From positions 36,029-100,028 of the forward strand of contig NZ_BDJK01000020.1 of assembly GCF_001950255.1 (NCBI RefSeq): 64,000 bases of DNA. Reading direction: 5' to 3'. Every line of letters begins with the position of its first letter. The stretch's first letter is position 1. A program made the translations under genes and the position numbers. This document shows positions 56,684-64,000 of this stretch, piece after piece. The DNA is from Carboxydothermus pertinax. GTDB taxonomy: Bacteria > Bacillota > Z-2901 > Carboxydothermales > Carboxydothermaceae. The notes under the pieces are model-generated. The model was not told the origin of the DNA. It saw only the letters and a program-made list of their open reading frames with translations, and made no database searches.

Positions 56684-58137
56684 ACGCCTTCCCCCAATTT
56701 TTTTAAGGTAAAGGTAATGGTAGTCCCTTTCCCTAAAACGCTTCTGGCCCAGATCTCGCCGCCGTGTTCTTCAATAATTTTCTGAGCAATCGATAGCCCC
56801 AGACCGGAGCCGGAAGTATTGGTTCTAGCCGGATCCACCCGGTAAAAACGCTCAAAAATCTTTGGCAAAGCCGTATCACTAATCCCCGGGCCGTTATCAG
56901 CAATTTCTACCAATGCTCGGTTGTTGTCATCTTTTACATTTATGACCAGTTGAGGCTTATCCTTATCCATATATTTTACCGCATTATCCACAATATTGTT
57001 GATAACTCGTTTTAGTTTTTCCCGATCCGCTTGAACAAAAATTTCTTCTTTCGGCAAATTAAGCTTAAGCTCAATTCCCTTCTTACGTAAATCAAACTCC
57101 AGTTCTTCAGCAACATCCTCAAAATAGCGATTTAGGTTCACCTTTTCAAAATTAAAGGGTAGTTTTTTTAAATCAAGTTTGGAGAAAAGAAACAGTTCAT
57201 CAATCAGTCCATCCACTTCCAACACTTTGCGGTAAATGGTGTCAAGGTACCGGGATAGTTTTTCCGGGCTATCGGCTACCCCATCTCGTATCCCTTCCAC
57301 GTAACCTTTAATTGCCGTAATTGGAGTCTTTAAATCGTGGGAGATGTTAGCTATAAGTTCCTTTCGGTTTTCTTCATACTGCTTTTTTATTTCTTCCGAC
57401 TCTTTAAGCCTTTTCCGCATTTCCTCAAAAGAGACAAAAAGCTCCCCAATCTCATCTTTGGAGCCGTTTTTTACTGCATAATCGAGATTGCCGTTTTTAA
57501 TCTGCTCTGCCGCCGTTTTTAATTGGGACAAAGGTTTTAAGATACTACGGGAAACGAAAAAAGTAAGGGTACCATTAGTTGCTACAAGGATAATTAAAAA
57601 TATCACTAACATAGTAATGCTAAATCTTATCATAATTTTTCGAGCAACATCCATATCGGTAATAAAATATACACTGCCCGAAGTGTGATCCGGAAAATAG
57701 AAATCCACCTGTTTTAATAGATACCGTTTCCCATCCGGTCCCTGGATTGCCCCTTCCTCTTCCGGATTACCGAAAGTAGGTAAGCGCTTAAAAAGCTCTT
57801 CCTCCCGAACTTTCGGGGAAAGATAGATAAATTCATTTCCCTTTTTAACCGCAAGATAAGTTTGATGTTTTAAAAGCTCTTGCTGTTCTTTTACCCAAAA
57901 GCTTTGCTTAAAAGCAATTTCCGGTTCCTTTAAAATTTTCATTTTAATTTCATTTATCTTTTCCTGCCGTTCCTTAAAGACCTCCCGAAAAGCCAGGGGG
58001 CGGCGGGGAAGATTAAAAGCTTGACCGGCGTCTCCAATATAAATTATCCCAACTAAATAGCTAACTACACCCGATAACAGCACCGGAATTATTAACATTG
58101 CCAAGTAAGATAATATAAGTCTTAGTTTTAAAGACAC
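56680..58137 (-). CDS. sensor histidine kinase
   Basis: A 485-residue membrane kinase. There is one helix at the N-terminus, a 120-residue extracellular sensor, a second helix (IRFSITMLVIFLIILVATNG), a HAMP domain, the phospho-acceptor in NISHDLKTPITAIKGYVEG, and the ATPase domain with NNIVDNAVKYM, ADNGPGIS and GSGLGLSIAQ. GTG 58137 has AGGAGGG. It should sense envelope stress or a drug pumped by the linked transporter. Confidence 0.94.
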   Translation of the reverse strand: MSLKLRLILSYLAMLIIPVLLSGVVSYLVGIIYIGDAGQAFNLPRRPLAFREVFKERQEKINEIKMKILKEPEIAFKQSFWVKEQQELLKHQTYLAVKKGNEFIYLSPKVREEELFKRLPTFGNPEEEGAIQGPDGKRYLLKQVDFYFPDHTSGSVYFITDMDVARKIMIRFSITMLVIFLIILVATNGTLTFFVSRSILKPLSQLKTAAEQIKNGNLDYAVKNGSKDEIGELFVSFEEMRKRLKESEEIKKQYEENRKELIANISHDLKTPITAIKGYVEGIRDGVADSPEKLSRYLDTIYRKVLEVDGLIDELFLFSKLDLKKLPFNFEKVNLNRYFEDVAEELEFDLRKKGIELKLNLPKEEIFVQADREKLKRVINNIVDNAVKYMDKDKPQLVINVKDDNNRALVEIADNGPGISDTALPKIFERFYRVDPARTNTSGSGLGLSIAQKIIEEHGGEIWARSVLGKGTTITFTLKKLGEGV

Positions 58138-58152
58138 CGGTCAGCCCTCCTC

Positions 58153-59355
58153 TTATTCGTAGCGTAGTGATTCAATAGGATCTAACTTGGCTGCTTTCCT
58201 TGCCGGGTAAATGCCAAAGAAAATACCCACTGCCGATGAAAAGAGAATTACCCCTAAAGCTGCCGTCCAGGATAGAGCAGGAACAACCCCCATCATGTTG
58301 CCGACAATATTAGCCCCAACTATTCCAACAACCATCCCAATTATTCCACCAATTACCGAGATAATAATAGATTCCATTAAAAATTGTACTAAGATATCAG
58401 TAGTGGTCGCTCCAATAGCTTTTCTAATCCCGATTTCCTTGGTCCTTTCGGTAACCGACACCAGCATGATGTTCATAACACCAATGCCGCCCACCAAAAG
58501 GGAAATGGCTGCCACTGCGCCAATAAAAGCGGTGAAAATTCCCAGCACGTGGTTAATTTGCTCTAATTGCTGCATCACGTTTTCTGCACTGTAGATGTCA
58601 TTGCCGGCATTGTTATGCCGAGCTTCTAAGATCCGAATAGCTGCATTGCCCGCTTCCTCTACCGCATCTTTGGAAGTAGCCATGATGGTCATGGAATCAA
58701 AGACAACTTCTTCCGAGAAAAGTCCTTCCAAAAAAGTCAGCGGTACCGTAACAAATACAGGCATATTATCACCGCCGCCAAAGGGTCCGGTAAAACCTTT
58801 GGCAACGCCAATAATAGTTACCTTTTTAGGATTGGCTGGAGGACCAATTTTTAAAGTATTACCTACCGCATCTTCGTAACCAAAAAGAGCCTTGGCGGCG
58901 TTATTATCAATTATCGCCACCGGCATTCCTTCGGTAAACTCCCGTTCGTTAAAAAACCGTCCATAAAGGATTTCCACGTTATTAGTATAAAACGAATCCA
59001 GCGTTCCTCCCGAAATTACAGCCCGTTTGTTTTTCTGGTCAGTTATTGCCACCCCTTGCTTCTGAACCTCAATAGCGGCATATTTAACCGTTTCTACTTT
59101 TTCTTTAATCTTATCTAAATCAGCTAGGGTAAAATAATCGGAAGCACTGGCTTTAGAGGTATCTACCTTAATCTTGACGCTGGCAACACCAATTTTTTCA
59201 AACTCCCCGGTAATAGCATTTTGCCCGCCCTGCCCCAGAGAGACAATCGCAATTACCGAGCTAATGCCAATAATTATACCCAGCATAGTTAAAAAAGTTC
59301 GCATTTTATTGGCTAAAATACTTTCTAATGCCATTTTTAGGCTTTCAATAATCAT
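58153..59355 (-). CDS. MacB-type ABC transporter permease
   Basis: The 400-residue protein has one N-terminal helix, a long extracytoplasmic MacB-like domain (residues 45-270) and three C-terminal helices (FLMESIIISVIGGIIGMVVG). FtsX domain signature RTKEIGIRKAIGATTTDIL. ATG 59355 has GGAGGG; a longer frame upstream is not used. Works with the ATPase and adaptor genes before it. Confidence 0.93.
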   Translation of the reverse strand: MIIESLKMALESILANKMRTFLTMLGIIIGISSVIAIVSLGQGGQNAITGEFEKIGVASVKIKVDTSKASASDYFTLADLDKIKEKVETVKYAAIEVQKQGVAITDQKNKRAVISGGTLDSFYTNNVEILYGRFFNEREFTEGMPVAIIDNNAAKALFGYEDAVGNTLKIGPPANPKKVTIIGVAKGFTGPFGGGDNMPVFVTVPLTFLEGLFSEEVVFDSMTIMATSKDAVEEAGNAAIRILEARHNNAGNDIYSAENVMQQLEQINHVLGIFTAFIGAVAAISLLVGGIGVMNIMLVSVTERTKEIGIRKAIGATTTDILVQFLMESIIISVIGGIIGMVVGIVGANIVGNMMGVVPALSWTAALGVILFSSAVGIFFGIYPARKAAKLDPIESLRYE

Positions 59356-59365
59356 AATAGCCCTC

Positions 59366-60058
59366 CTATAACACAATCCGGTTTAATACCGGTTCATCGG
59401 AAATAATCTCGCCATCGCGAAAACGCACTATCCTCTTGGTATGCTGGGCGATATCCGGCTCGTGGGTAACAATAATTATCGTAACCCCTTCATCATTTAA
59501 CTTTTGAAAGATTTTCATTATTTCTTCCGAAGATTTAGAATCCAAGTTACCTGTTGGTTCATCGGCTAAAATCACCTTGGGCGAATTGATGATTGCCCTG
59601 GCAATTGCTACCCGCTGCTTTTCCCCACCGGATATCTCATTGGGATAATGCTTTATCCGGTGGGATAAGCCTACTTTAGAAAGAGCCTCTAAAGCTTTTT
59701 CACGCCGGACTTTCCCGGAAATACGGGCATAAACCATGGGCAGCATAACATTGTCTAAAACCGTCATGCGGGGAATTAAATTAAACGCCTGAAAAACAAA
59801 GCCTATTTCCCGGTTTCTGATATAAGCTAATTCTCTATCGGATAAAACCGAAACATCTCTACCATCTAAAAAATATTTTCCGGAAGTAGCCCTATCCAGT
59901 AGCCCTAAAATGTTCATCATTGTAGATTTGCCCGAACCGGACGGACCCATAATGGCGGTAAACTCTCCCGCCTGAACTTTTAGATTTACCTTTTTTAGCG
60001 CCCGAAAGCGCTCTTTGCCTACTTCATATTCCTTAACTACATCGATAAGCTCGATCAC
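59366..60058 (-). CDS. MacB/LolD-type ABC transporter ATPase
   Basis: A 230-residue ATPase with Walker [16 protein letters not shown], signature [15 protein letters not shown], Walker [13 protein letters not shown] and H-loop VTHEPD. GTG 60058 overlaps the stop of the adaptor gene in GTGA. Confidence 0.95.
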   Translation of the reverse strand: MIELIDVVKEYEVGKERFRALKKVNLKVQAGEFTAIMGPSGSGKSTMMNILGLLDRATSGKYFLDGRDVSVLSDRELAYIRNREIGFVFQAFNLIPRMTVLDNVMLPMVYARISGKVRREKALEALSKVGLSHRIKHYPNEISGGEKQRVAIARAIINSPKVILADEPTGNLDSKSSEEIMKIFQKLNDEGVTIIIVTHEPDIAQHTKRIVRFRDGEIISDEPVLNRIVL

Positions 60059-61239
60059 CGCATCCGCCTCCCAAGCCCACCGGCAAGGGGAAGCCTTATA
60101 GGAGTGCCGTTAGTTATTTTTAAGCTGGGATTTAGGATTACTGTCTCTCCAGCAGATAAACCAGAGACAATTTCCACTTCATTGTCCGACCAAAGACCTG
60201 TTGTTACTTCCTTTTCTTTGGCTTGCCCCTGTTCCACTACAAACACCGAACTCCGGTCTTTTTCTTGACGAATTGCTTCTACTGGTATTTTGACTACTCC
60301 AGTTTTTCTGCCAATTTGGATATCCGCATCCACATCAAAGCCAACCTTTAGGTCGGTGTTTTTATCAAGAACTTTTATTTCCACCCCGACCGTACTTTCC
60401 TGTCCAGAAGCGCTCATGGTAGTAGTGGCCACTGGTTCAATAAATGTTACTTCCCCGCTATAGGTTTTTTTACCGTTTCTTAGTACTACTTTCTGCCCCA
60501 GGGAAACTTTAGACGCATCAAACCGGCCAAGCTTTGCTACAGCCTTTAAATTAGAAAGGTCCTGTACGGTCACCGCCGGCTGCATTGAGTTAGCCATTGC
60601 TCCCTCCACCACGTTCACCGCTGTCACCACCCCGGAAAAGTCCGCGGTTATCTTGTCTTGGGCCTGGGCTGCTGCTTTTTTGGCATTATCTAAGGAAAGT
60701 TTAGCAAGCTTTACCGAGTTTTCCGCTTGCTTGATCTTTTCTTCGGATACCGGCTGGATATTATCCCGCTGTTGTTTTAAGCTTTCCAGTTTGGCCTTAT
60801 CTTCCGGATTATTGCTTTTTTCTAAACTACTTATTTGGGTATCAAGCTGTTTTATTTTATCTTCGATATCTTTTTTCTGAGCATAAAGCTCATCCCGCTG
60901 TAGCACTGCATTTTCATACTGAATTTGGGCCTGTTCGATTGGAAAACTGTAATCCTGGGTTTCAAAGGTAACTAAAACATCACCTTTTTTGACCTTATCT
61001 CCTACCTTGACGTAAACTCTCTTTACCTTGGCCTGAGGAGCGTAATAATCTTTTTTGTTTTGGGACTCAATTGTCGCTGAAACCGAAAGATACGCTACCA
61101 CATCACCTACGGTAGCTTTGGCAGTTTTTACATCTAATTGGCTGTTTTTTCGGACTGTTGCTGCCCGATAGGAATAGAACCCAAAAACTACTGCCGCTAA
61201 AACCAAAAGCCCCACTGCAATTTTTAACCCTTTTTTCAT
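60055..61239 (-). CDS. membrane fusion adaptor of the MacA type
   Basis: A 394-residue protein with an N-terminal membrane anchor, a lipoyl-like hairpin domain (VKVGDKVKKGDVLVTFETQD), a coiled-coil arm of about 100 residues (residues 115-200), then beta-barrel domains with SGVVTAVNVVEGAM. It starts the five-gene operon adaptor-ATPase-permease-kinase-regulator. In a single-membrane cell it would help the pump without an outer-membrane channel. Confidence 0.92.
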   Translation of the reverse strand: MKKGLKIAVGLLVLAAVVFGFYSYRAATVRKNSQLDVKTAKATVGDVVAYLSVSATIESQNKKDYYAPQAKVKRVYVKVGDKVKKGDVLVTFETQDYSFPIEQAQIQYENAVLQRDELYAQKKDIEDKIKQLDTQISSLEKSNNPEDKAKLESLKQQRDNIQPVSEEKIKQAENSVKLAKLSLDNAKKAAAQAQDKITADFSGVVTAVNVVEGAMANSMQPAVTVQDLSNLKAVAKLGRFDASKVSLGQKVVLRNGKKTYSGEVTFIEPVATTTMSASGQESTVGVEIKVLDKNTDLKVGFDVDADIQIGRKTGVVKIPVEAIRQEKDRSSVFVVEQGQAKEKEVTTGLWSDNEVEIVSGLSAGETVILNPSLKITNGTPIRLPLAGGLGRRMR

Positions 61240-61482
61240 GACATACCCTCCGTTTTAAAGTATTTCAGTATTATTCTAACTTCTTTTTCTAAATTACGTC
61301 TTAATCCTTTCTTAAAATTTTCTAAATTACCTGCAGAACTAAAAACTAAACATGCTATAAAAAAACGGTTTCGAAAACCACAAAAGTTTAAAAACCAGTG
61401 TAAATCAAATAAAAAAATGTAAAATGCTTTACGGAACTAAAAATTTTTCTCAAGTATACTTAAAGTAGTCAAAATCGGAAAG

Positions 61483-61635
61483 GTGAGGAGGTATTATGAG
61501 TGTGGCGTAGGAATTTTGGTATTCGCGAATTATTCAGAAAAGCCAAATTTATTTCACAATATTGTCAATTTAATTGAATTACAGGCCGGTGAGTCCAGCC
61601 AGGGAGGAAGGAAAAATGAACAAGGTAATTTTTAA
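61483..61635 (+). pseudogene. possible remnant of a glutamine amidotransferase domain
   Basis: From GTG 61483 there are 50 codons with ECGVGILVFANYSEKPNLF near the start, reminiscent of the CGVGF..AN..KPSH opening of glutamate synthase-type amidotransferases. The downstream part does not hold up and the frame ends inside cooF. A different frame has a strong ribosome site and ATG at 61497 but stops after four codons. Weak evidence. Confidence 0.2.
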
Positions 61636-62050
61636 TAAAAACCTTTGTGTAGCCTGCCATAGCTGTGAAGTTGGCTGTTCAATCATCCATTCTTCGGAAA
61701 AATCACTAATTTCCGCTATAGTAGAGGTTATTAAACCAAGATTACAAATTGTTTATACTTCCGGCGACAAGACAAGTGAAATTACCGTAGAACAATGTAA
61801 ACATTGCAAAAAAGCCAAATGCATTGAAGCATGTCCTAACGGAGCGCTTTTTTATGACGAAGAAGGCCGAGTAGTTTGTTCGGAAGAAAAGTGCACCGGT
61901 TGTGGGCTTTGTGAAAAAGCCTGCCCGTTTCACGCTATCAGGGTTGATGACCGCTGTGTAAAATGCGACTTATGCAAAGATGTCTCCGACTTTCCGGTCT
62001 GCGTTACCTCCTGCCCCGTTGGTGCACTAACGGTAAAAGAAATCCAATAA
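61616..62050 (+). CDS. cooF: CooF-type iron-sulfur electron carrier
   Basis: A 144-residue protein with four [4Fe-4S] motifs: CVACHSCEVGC, CKHCKKAKCIEAC, CTGCGLCEKACP, and CVKCDLC with a closing CVTSCP. It takes electrons from the CO dehydrogenase B/D clusters. ATG 61616 is preceded by GGGAGGAAGG; the upstream in-frame ATG lacks a ribosome site. cooS follows 17 bases after the stop. Confidence 0.95.
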   Translation: MNKVIFNKNLCVACHSCEVGCSIIHSSEKSLISAIVEVIKPRLQIVYTSGDKTSEITVEQCKHCKKAKCIEACPNGALFYDEEGRVVCSEEKCTGCGLCEKACPFHAIRVDDRCVKCDLCKDVSDFPVCVTSCPVGALTVKEIQ

Positions 62051-62067
62051 AAAGGAGTGAAGATTTA

Positions 62068-63978
62068 ATGACTAAGCAAAATTTAAAAACTACCGACCGT
62101 GCCGTCCAGCAAATGCTGGATAAGGCAGAACGCGAAGGTATCCAAACGGTCTGGGACCGGTATGAGGCTATGAAACCTCAGTGTGGCTTTGGTGAAACTG
62201 GTTTATGCTGCCGCCACTGTCTGCAGGGTCCCTGTCGCATCAATCCCTTTGGTGATGAACCCAAAGTAGGTATTTGCGGAGCAACTGCCGAGGTGATAGT
62301 AGCCCGGGGATTAGATCGGTCCATTGCTGCTGGAGCAGCAGGACATTCCGGGCACGCTAAACACCTGGCCCATACTTTGAAAAAAGCAGTTCAAGGTAAG
62401 GCCGCAAGTTATATGATTAAAGACCGGGCCAAGTTGCACTCCATTGCCAAACGCCTTGGTATTCCCACCGAGGGACAAAAAGATGAAGATATCGCTTTAA
62501 AGGTAGCAAATGCCGCTCTGGCTGATTTTCACGAAAAAGATACCCCAGTGTTGTGGACAACTACGACCTTGCCTCCCAGCCGCGTCAAGGTTTTGTCGGA
62601 CCATGGTCTGATTCCTGCCGGTATCGACCACGAAATAGCTGAAGTCATGCATCGTACGTCCATGGGCTGTGATGCCGATGCTCAAAATTTATTACTGGGC
62701 GGTCTGCGTTGTTCCCTTGCCGATTTAGCCGGTAGTTATATGGGTACCGATTTAGCTGATATTCTTTTTGGTACCCCCGCGCCGGTAGTTACCGAGAGCA
62801 ATCTTGGCGTACTCAAGGCCGATGCGGTCAATGTGGCCGTCCATGGGCATAACCCGGTTCTGTCCGACATCATCGTCACGGTAAGCAAAGAAATGGAAAA
62901 AGAAGCGCGCGCAGCTGGCGCTACCGGTATTAACGTGGTGGGTATTTGTTGTACGGGCAACGAAGTTTTGATGCGCCACGGCATCCCCGCCTGCACTCAC
63001 TCGGTAAGCCAGGAAATGGCTATGGTCACCGGCGCCCTGGATGCCATGATTCTTGATTATCAATGTATTCAACCTTCCGTGGCTACCATAGCCGAATGTA
63101 CCGGAACCACCGTTATCACCACTATGGAAATGTCAAAAATTACCGGGGCAACACACGTGAATTTTGCCGAAGAAACTGCCGTTGAAAATGCCAAGCAAAT
63201 CCTTCGCCTGGCCATCGATACTTTTAAACGGCGCAAAGGGAAACCGGTAGAAATTCCCAATATAAAAACTAAGGTAGTTGCAGGATTTTCTACGGAAGCC
63301 ATCATCAATGCTCTCAGCAAACTGGACGCCAATGACCCGTTGAAACCGTTAATTGATAATGTAGTTAACGGTAATATCCGGGGTGTTTGTCTCTTTGCCG
63401 GTTGTAACAACGTCAAAGTTCCCCAAGACCAAAATTTCATCACTATCGCCCGCAAACTTCTCAAAGAGAATGTCCTCGTAGTAGCCACCGGCTGCGGTGC
63501 CGGTGCTCTGATGCGTCACGGCTTTATGGACCCGGCAAACGTAGAAGAGCTGTGTGGTAACGGCCTTAAAGCGGTACTGACTGCCATTGGGGAAGCTAAC
63601 GGTTTAGGTGGCCCTCTGCCCCCGGTCCTCCATATGGGTTCCTGTGTGGACAACTCCCGGGCAGTAGCTTTAGTGGCCGCTTTAGCCAATCGGCTGAGTG
63701 TAGATATGGATAGGCTTCCGGTTGTAGCCTCAGCCCCTGAAGCTATGCATGAAAAGGCTGTGGCGATCGGCACCTGGGCCGTAACCATAGGCCTACCTAC
63801 TCATATCGGTGTGATACCGCCAGTTACAGGCAGTTTACCGGTGACCCAAATCCTTACGAACAGCGTCAAAGAGATAACCGGAGGCTACTTTATTGTCGAA
63901 CTCGATCCCGAAGCAGCAGCCAATAAGCTCCTTGCAGCTATCAACGAACGCCGGGCCGGCCTGGGATTACCATGCTAG
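62068..63978 (+). CDS. cooS: nickel carbon monoxide dehydrogenase catalytic subunit
   Basis: Oxidises CO with water to CO2, two protons and two electrons at a Ni-Fe-S C-cluster. The 636-residue protein has all ligands at CODH-II numbering: D-cluster Cys39 and Cys47, B-cluster Cys48, 51, 56 and 70, C-cluster His261, Cys295, 333, 446, 476 and 526, and the base Lys563 in HEKAVAIG. ATG 62068 follows AAAGGAGTG. Close to CODH-II (CooS-II) of Carboxydothermus hydrogenoformans by memory, which is paired with cooF and thought to supply electrons to NADPH formation rather than to the hydrogenase. Confidence 0.97.
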   Translation: MTKQNLKTTDRAVQQMLDKAEREGIQTVWDRYEAMKPQCGFGETGLCCRHCLQGPCRINPFGDEPKVGICGATAEVIVARGLDRSIAAGAAGHSGHAKHLAHTLKKAVQGKAASYMIKDRAKLHSIAKRLGIPTEGQKDEDIALKVANAALADFHEKDTPVLWTTTTLPPSRVKVLSDHGLIPAGIDHEIAEVMHRTSMGCDADAQNLLLGGLRCSLADLAGSYMGTDLADILFGTPAPVVTESNLGVLKADAVNVAVHGHNPVLSDIIVTVSKEMEKEARAAGATGINVVGICCTGNEVLMRHGIPACTHSVSQEMAMVTGALDAMILDYQCIQPSVATIAECTGTTVITTMEMSKITGATHVNFAEETAVENAKQILRLAIDTFKRRKGKPVEIPNIKTKVVAGFSTEAIINALSKLDANDPLKPLIDNVVNGNIRGVCLFAGCNNVKVPQDQNFITIARKLLKENVLVVATGCGAGALMRHGFMDPANVEELCGNGLKAVLTAIGEANGLGGPLPPVLHMGSCVDNSRAVALVAALANRLSVDMDRLPVVASAPEAMHEKAVAIGTWAVTIGLPTHIGVIPPVTGSLPVTQILTNSVKEITGGYFIVELDPEAAANKLLAAINERRAGLGLPC

Positions 63979-64000
63979 AAATTTTAGAAACGGTTTTGGG
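63972..64000 (+). CDS. possible next gene, first 10 codons
   Basis: An ATG at 63972 overlaps the cooS stop and reads MLEILETVLG to the edge. No strong ribosome site. If real it is coupled to cooS. Not enough to name. Confidence 0.3.

Overview
The window is a stretch of a low-to-medium GC Firmicute chromosome. The best match is the thermophilic carboxydotroph genus Carboxydothermus. The main reason is the right end: a 636-residue nickel carbon monoxide dehydrogenase (cooS) whose cluster ligands fall on exactly the CODH-II numbering of C. hydrogenoformans, preceded by its ferredoxin-like partner cooF. CodY, long-form HPF, a T-box leader, abundant TTG/GTG starts with strong purine-rich ribosome sites and sigma-A type promoters all agree. 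My recollection of the CODH-II sequence differs at scattered positions, so this may be another strain or a sister species.

Left part (0-16.8 kb, mostly minus strand): a YitT-type membrane protein, prfB with its programmed +1 frameshift, secA, a DUF5317 protein and an HD-GYP protein whose 5' end is out of frame. Then come a 234-bp element with 13-bp terminal inverted repeats, two near-duplicate cold shock genes flanking hpf, comFC, a split ThrE-type exporter, a plus-strand LutA/LutB-like pair, a sigma factor with a DUF1659-DUF2922-YvrJ cassette, codY and metK.

Middle part (16.8-45.4 kb): a cyclic-di-GMP block holds a CBS-GGDEF protein, two HD-GYP proteins, a c-di-GMP-I riboswitch and a globin-coupled sensor placed directly before one HD-GYP gene. 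It is followed by azlCD, rho with a radical SAM gene, two aldolases, a Spo0F-like regulator, pyrG-argS-DUF1934, an iorBA-paaK-symporter unit for aryl-acid metabolism, marR-fetAB, a T-box controlled lrp-aminotransferase operon, bcrC-like and hflX genes, a ferredoxin and htpX.

Right part (45.4-64 kb): intact genes alternate with gene remnants. A phnD-phnE operon runs into the tail of phnC. A second c-di-GMP riboswitch drives a truncated PAS gene joined to a ferritin tail. Tails or fragments of rlmL, a DUF234 ATPase and a formate/nitrite transporter flank an MFS gene. This looks like repeated internal deletion. Beyond it are a winged-helix/ferredoxin protein, an SPFH protein with a tiny ribbon-helix-helix partner, a five-gene MacAB-type efflux and two-component operon, and cooF-cooS. 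No rRNA, tRNA, CRISPR array or complete insertion sequence was seen.
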